Part shown: positions 61,014 to 64,000 of the stretch, piece after piece
Position numbering within the stretch: the stretch's first letter is position 1
How the letters are laid out: each line of letters begins with the position of its first letter
Assembly: GCF_002025705.1 (NCBI RefSeq)
Contig: NZ_CP018846.1
Coordinates: forward strand, 4,579,501-4,643,500
From: Pseudomonas putida
GTDB lineage: Bacteria > Pseudomonadota > Gammaproteobacteria > Pseudomonadales > Pseudomonadaceae
Reading direction: 5' to 3'
Length of the DNA stretch: 64,000 nucleotides
Notes under the pieces: generated by a model
Database searches by the model: none
What the model saw: the letters and a program-made list of their open reading frames with translations, nothing else
What the model was told of the DNA's origin: nothing
Program-made: the position numbers and the translations under genes

Positions 61014-62462
61014 TCAGCCCTGCACCACGCGCAGCACTTCGGCCAGGCTGGTTTCGCCGCGGGCCAGGCAGTCGCTGGCCATCGCCACCAGGCTTTGCCG
61101 GCGCTCGGCCAGGTAATCCTGCATGGCCAGTTCGCTGGCGCCGTCGTACAGCAGGCCGACCAGGCCGGTATCCAGTTCGATGAATTCGTAAAGCCCCAGG
61201 CGGCCGACATAACCGCTGCCCTGGCACTGCTCGCAACCGACCGCGTGATAGCTGCTGTGCAGTGCCGCCAGTTCCGGCCACAGGGCGCGCTCGGCCGGCT
61301 GCAAGGGTTGCGCAACCGCACACTGGCACAGCCGCCTGACCAGGCGCTGGGCCAGCACCCCGCGCAGGCACGAGGCGATCAGGAACGGCTCGATGCCCAT
61401 GTCGCGCAAGCGCGTGACTGCACCTACCGCGCTGTTGGTGTGCAGCGTCGACAACACCAGGTGACCGGTGAGGCTGGCCTGCACGGCAATCTGCGCGGTT
61501 TCCTGGTCGCGGATTTCACCCAGCATGATCACGTCCGGGTCCTGGCGCAGAATGGCGCGCAGGCCACTGGCGAACGTCAGGCCCGCACGCGGGTTGATGG
61601 CGGTCTGGCCGATGCCGGTGATGGCGTATTCCACTGGGTCCTCGACGGTGAGGATGTTGCGGCTGCCGTCATTGAGGCTGTTGAGGCTGGCGTATAGCGT
61701 GGTGGTCTTGCCCGAGCCGGTCGGGCCGGTGGACAGGACGATGCCGTTGGGCCGCGCCAGGCAACTGCGCAAGCCCTGCAGCACGGCAGCGGGCATGCCC
61801 AAATTGCCTAGCGCCAGCAGGCTGGCCTGCTTGTCGAGCACCCGCATCACCACGCGCTCACCGTGGATGCCTGGCAGCGTCGACACCCGCACGTCCACTT
61901 CCCGGCCGGCCGCGCGCAAGGTGATGCGGCCATCCTGAGGCTGGCGTTTCTCGGCAATGTCCAGCCGTGCCATGACTTTGATCCGCGACACCAGCATCGC
62001 CGACAGTGCCCGTGGTGGTCGTAGCACCTCGCGCAGGTGGCCATCGACGCGCAAGCGCACCACCAGGCTCTGCTCGAAGGTTTCGATGTGAATGTCCGAG
62101 GCACGCAGCCGCAGCGCCTGGCCGAACAGGCCGTTGATAAGGCGGATCACCGGGGCTTCGTCGTCACTTTCGAGCAAGTCCTCGATACGCGGCATTTCGC
62201 TCATCAGGCTGTCGAGGTCGACCTGTTCGCCGATACCTTCGATCAGCGCTTCGGTCGCGCCGGCGCCGGCTTCATAAAGCTGGCCAAGGCGCTTGTCGAA
62301 CTCCGCAGGCTCAAGGTATTCCAGCGCCATGGGCCGGCCATGCACGCGCAGCAATTCCTGCAGCTGGTCGCTGTCGGCGTCGCTGCGCAGCCACAGGTGC
62401 CAGCCTTCTTCAGCCGCAGCCATGGCCAACCCGGCCTGCCGGGCCAGGCGATAGGGCAACAT
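61014..62462 (-). CDS. gspE: Type II secretion ATPase E
   Basis: 482 residues, ATG at 62462 overlapping the gspD stop by one base. Walker A is STGPTGSGKTTTLY, followed by an Asp box, VEDPVEYAITGIGQT and LVLSTLHTNSA. The zinc segment reads LCQCAVAQ..GCEQCQGSGYVGR: CxC in place of the more usual CxxC in the first half. It powers pseudopilus assembly from the cytoplasm. Confidence 0.95.
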   Translation of the reverse strand: MLPYRLARQAGLAMAAAEEGWHLWLRSDADSDQLQELLRVHGRPMALEYLEPAEFDKRLGQLYEAGAGATEALIEGIGEQVDLDSLMSEMPRIEDLLESDDEAPVIRLINGLFGQALRLRASDIHIETFEQSLVVRLRVDGHLREVLRPPRALSAMLVSRIKVMARLDIAEKRQPQDGRITLRAAGREVDVRVSTLPGIHGERVVMRVLDKQASLLALGNLGMPAAVLQGLRSCLARPNGIVLSTGPTGSGKTTTLYASLNSLNDGSRNILTVEDPVEYAITGIGQTAINPRAGLTFASGLRAILRQDPDVIMLGEIRDQETAQIAVQASLTGHLVLSTLHTNSAVGAVTRLRDMGIEPFLIASCLRGVLAQRLVRRLCQCAVAQPLQPAERALWPELAALHSSYHAVGCEQCQGSGYVGRLGLYEFIELDTGLVGLLYDGASELAMQDYLAERRQSLVAMASDCLARGETSLAEVLRVVQG

Positions 62463-64000
62463 CACCAGTTACCACCTTCAAGGCGCGCGCGGCTGGCGGG
62501 AAACACCTGCAGCAACGGGGTGCCTTCGGCCAGGTCGGGCAACTGCAACGGCGTGGTCTGCTGCAAAGTGCGGTATTTGTCTTCGCTCAGGCCTGCCAGG
62601 CTCGGCCCATCGCGCAGGATGCGCGGGCGGATGAACACCATCAGGTTCTGCTTGGTGTTCTTGCTGGCGTCGGAACGGAACAGCCGGCCCAGGCCGGGAA
62701 TGTCACCGAGAAACGGCACGCGCTGGTCGCTGGTGCTGAGTTCGTCACTGATCAGGCCGCCGAGGATGACCAGGCCATTGTCCTCGACCATGACCTTGGT
62801 CTTGATCTCGCGCTTGTTGGTGATCACGTCGCTGGCAGCCCTGGAATCGGCGATCGACGAAACCTCCTGGACGATGTCCAGGCGCACGCTGTTGTCGATG
62901 TTGATCTGCGGCTTGATGCGCAGTTTCACGCCGACTTCCTTGCGCTCGATGGTCTGGTAGGGGTTGGCGTTGTTCTGGGTGACCGAGCCGGTCACGAAAG
63001 GCACTTCCTGGCCGACCAGGATCGACGCCTCGGCGTTGTCCAGGGTCAGCAGGGTTGGTGTCGACAACAGGTTGAAGCCGCTCTTGCCCTTGAGGGCGTT
63101 GATCAGCATGGCGAAGTTGAAACCGCCGCCGATATGACCAAAGCCGGCCGTGGCACCGGTGGTGGACGACAGCAAATCGCCCAGTGCCTCGTTGTCGCCA
63201 CTGGCGGCAGCGCCGGCGATGTTGGCAATGTTTACCCCGTTGCTGCCGAAGTTGACGATGCCGGCGCCAAACTTCTCGTCGGCGAACAACCACTGCACGC
63301 CCAGCTCCTGGGCGCGGCTGTCGGACACCTCGGCGATGATCGCCTCGACCACCACCTGGGCGCGGCGGATGTCCAGCTGTTCGACGATCGAACGGTAGGC
63401 CGCCAGTTCGCTGTCGGGGCCGACCATGACCACGGCATTGGTGCCTTCTTCGTATTCAAGACGGATGCCGGAGTCACTGGCGGCAGCCATCACCGGGCGC
63501 TCCTTGCCCTCGCCTTCGCCAGCCGCTTCGCCGGGCACTGCACCTTCCTGGCTGAGGCCGCGCAGCACCTTGACCACTTCAGCCGCATTGGCGTGGCGCA
63601 GGTACATGACCTGAGTATTGCTGTTGTGCTGGTTGTCGCTGGGGCGGTCGAGCTGGCCGAGCAATGCCCGCACCCGCTCGGTGCTGCCGCGTACCAGCAA
63701 GGCATTGCTGCGCGGGTCGGCGACCACTTGGGTGCTGTCGGCGCCCTGCTCGCGGGCCAGCAAGCGGGTGAGCAGCTGGGCGGTGTCGGCAGCACTGGCA
63801 TGGCGCAGCGGCATTACCTGCAGCGGCTCGTCACTGACCTGGTCAAGCTGACGCAGCAGGCTGTCGATACGTTGCAGGTTGCTGCGCCAATCGGTGACCA
63901 CCAGCAGGTTGGCCGCGGGGTACGGCGTGATCACGCCGACACGGGGGTCGATCAGCGGCTTGAGGATGCCGAGCATCTGTTCGCTGGCGGCATTGCGCAC
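62462..64000 (-). CDS. gspD: Type II secretion secretin D (partial, N-terminus off the window)
   Basis: The last 512 residues are visible. Periplasmic N domains (LLVVTDWRSNLQRIDSLLRQLDQVSD, SNALLVRGSTERVRALLGQL) precede the secretin core (VVEAIIAEVSDSRAQELGVQW, the GG gate region around FGHIGGGFNFAM, VGQEVPFVTGS, and VEDNGLVILGGLISDE). It forms the outer membrane pore. The signal peptide and the first N domain lie beyond the right edge, where gspC would also be expected. Confidence 0.95.
   Translation of the reverse strand: MRNAASEQMLGILKPLIDPRVGVITPYPAANLLVVTDWRSNLQRIDSLLRQLDQVSDEPLQVMPLRHASAADTAQLLTRLLAREQGADSTQVVADPRSNALLVRGSTERVRALLGQLDRPSDNQHNSNTQVMYLRHANAAEVVKVLRGLSQEGAVPGEAAGEGEGKERPVMAAASDSGIRLEYEEGTNAVVMVGPDSELAAYRSIVEQLDIRRAQVVVEAIIAEVSDSRAQELGVQWLFADEKFGAGIVNFGSNGVNIANIAGAAASGDNEALGDLLSSTTGATAGFGHIGGGFNFAMLINALKGKSGFNLLSTPTLLTLDNAEASILVGQEVPFVTGSVTQNNANPYQTIERKEVGVKLRIKPQINIDNSVRLDIVQEVSSIADSRAASDVITNKREIKTKVMVEDNGLVILGGLISDELSTSDQRVPFLGDIPGLGRLFRSDASKNTKQNLMVFIRPRILRDGPSLAGLSEDKYRTLQQTTPLQLPDLAEGTPLLQVFPASRARLEGGNW

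Overview
The window is high-GC chromosomal DNA from a Pseudomonas, most likely of the P. putida group. The gene order prfB-lysS beside a complete wspABCDEFR operon, thrC-hom-dsbC-xerD, rplS-trmD-rimM-rpsP, ffh, and the purT/YhhQ/gamma-carbonic-anhydrase stretch is typical of Pseudomonas. Most gaps carry short inverted-repeat REP elements of the kind abundant in P. putida. No tRNA, rRNA, CRISPR array, prophage or complete insertion sequence was seen. Assignments come from reading the sequence and translations; no database search was possible.

Layout. 1-3.8 kb (minus): partial membrane protein, lipoprotein hydrolase, QEGLA/DUF1704 HExxxH protein, small lipoprotein and a TetR regulator with a palindrome at its start. 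4-6.7 kb (minus): lysS and prfB, the latter needing a +1 frameshift. 6.8-15.2 kb (minus): the full Wsp surface-sensing system, ending in the diguanylate cyclase WspR. 15.3-16 kb: DUF533 protein. 16.2-21.7 kb (plus): a YdcSTUV-like polyamine ABC transporter with an aminobutyraldehyde dehydrogenase. 22-23.1 kb: an Old Yellow Enzyme reductase bracketed by two large composite palindromes. 23.5-24.6 kb: a structured leader and two small Pseudomonas genes. 24.6-30 kb: recJ, yaeQ, a CoA-transferase, a periplasmic binding-like protein, a candidate sRNA, a DUF3509 protein and a receiver-like protein without its Asp.

30-49 kb is largely core: thrC-hom (threonine synthesis), dsbC, xerD, a cation/proton antiporter, a thioesterase, the ribosomal operon rpsP-rimM-trmD-rplS, ffh, ypjD, a CorC-type protein, an MHS transporter, purT, yhhQ, DUF1289, a gamma-carbonic anhydrase, two Nudix hydrolases and an L,D-transpeptidase. 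49.1-55.4 kb is accessory: a two-partner secretion pair (TpsB transporter, TpsA haemagglutinin-like exoprotein) with no recognisable toxin tail. After a third composite palindrome, 55.7-64 kb (minus) holds a type II secretion cluster in the order gspD(partial)-E-F-G-H-I-J-L-M-N, with no gspK between J and L.

Main points for follow-up: the leader at about 23.70-23.86 kb with two competing sets of base pairs; the candidate sRNA at about 29.1-29.2 kb; the nested palindromes whose cores are shared in inverted orientation 34 kb apart; the CAAAC-N4-GTTTG palindrome at the TetR start; and the missing gspK.
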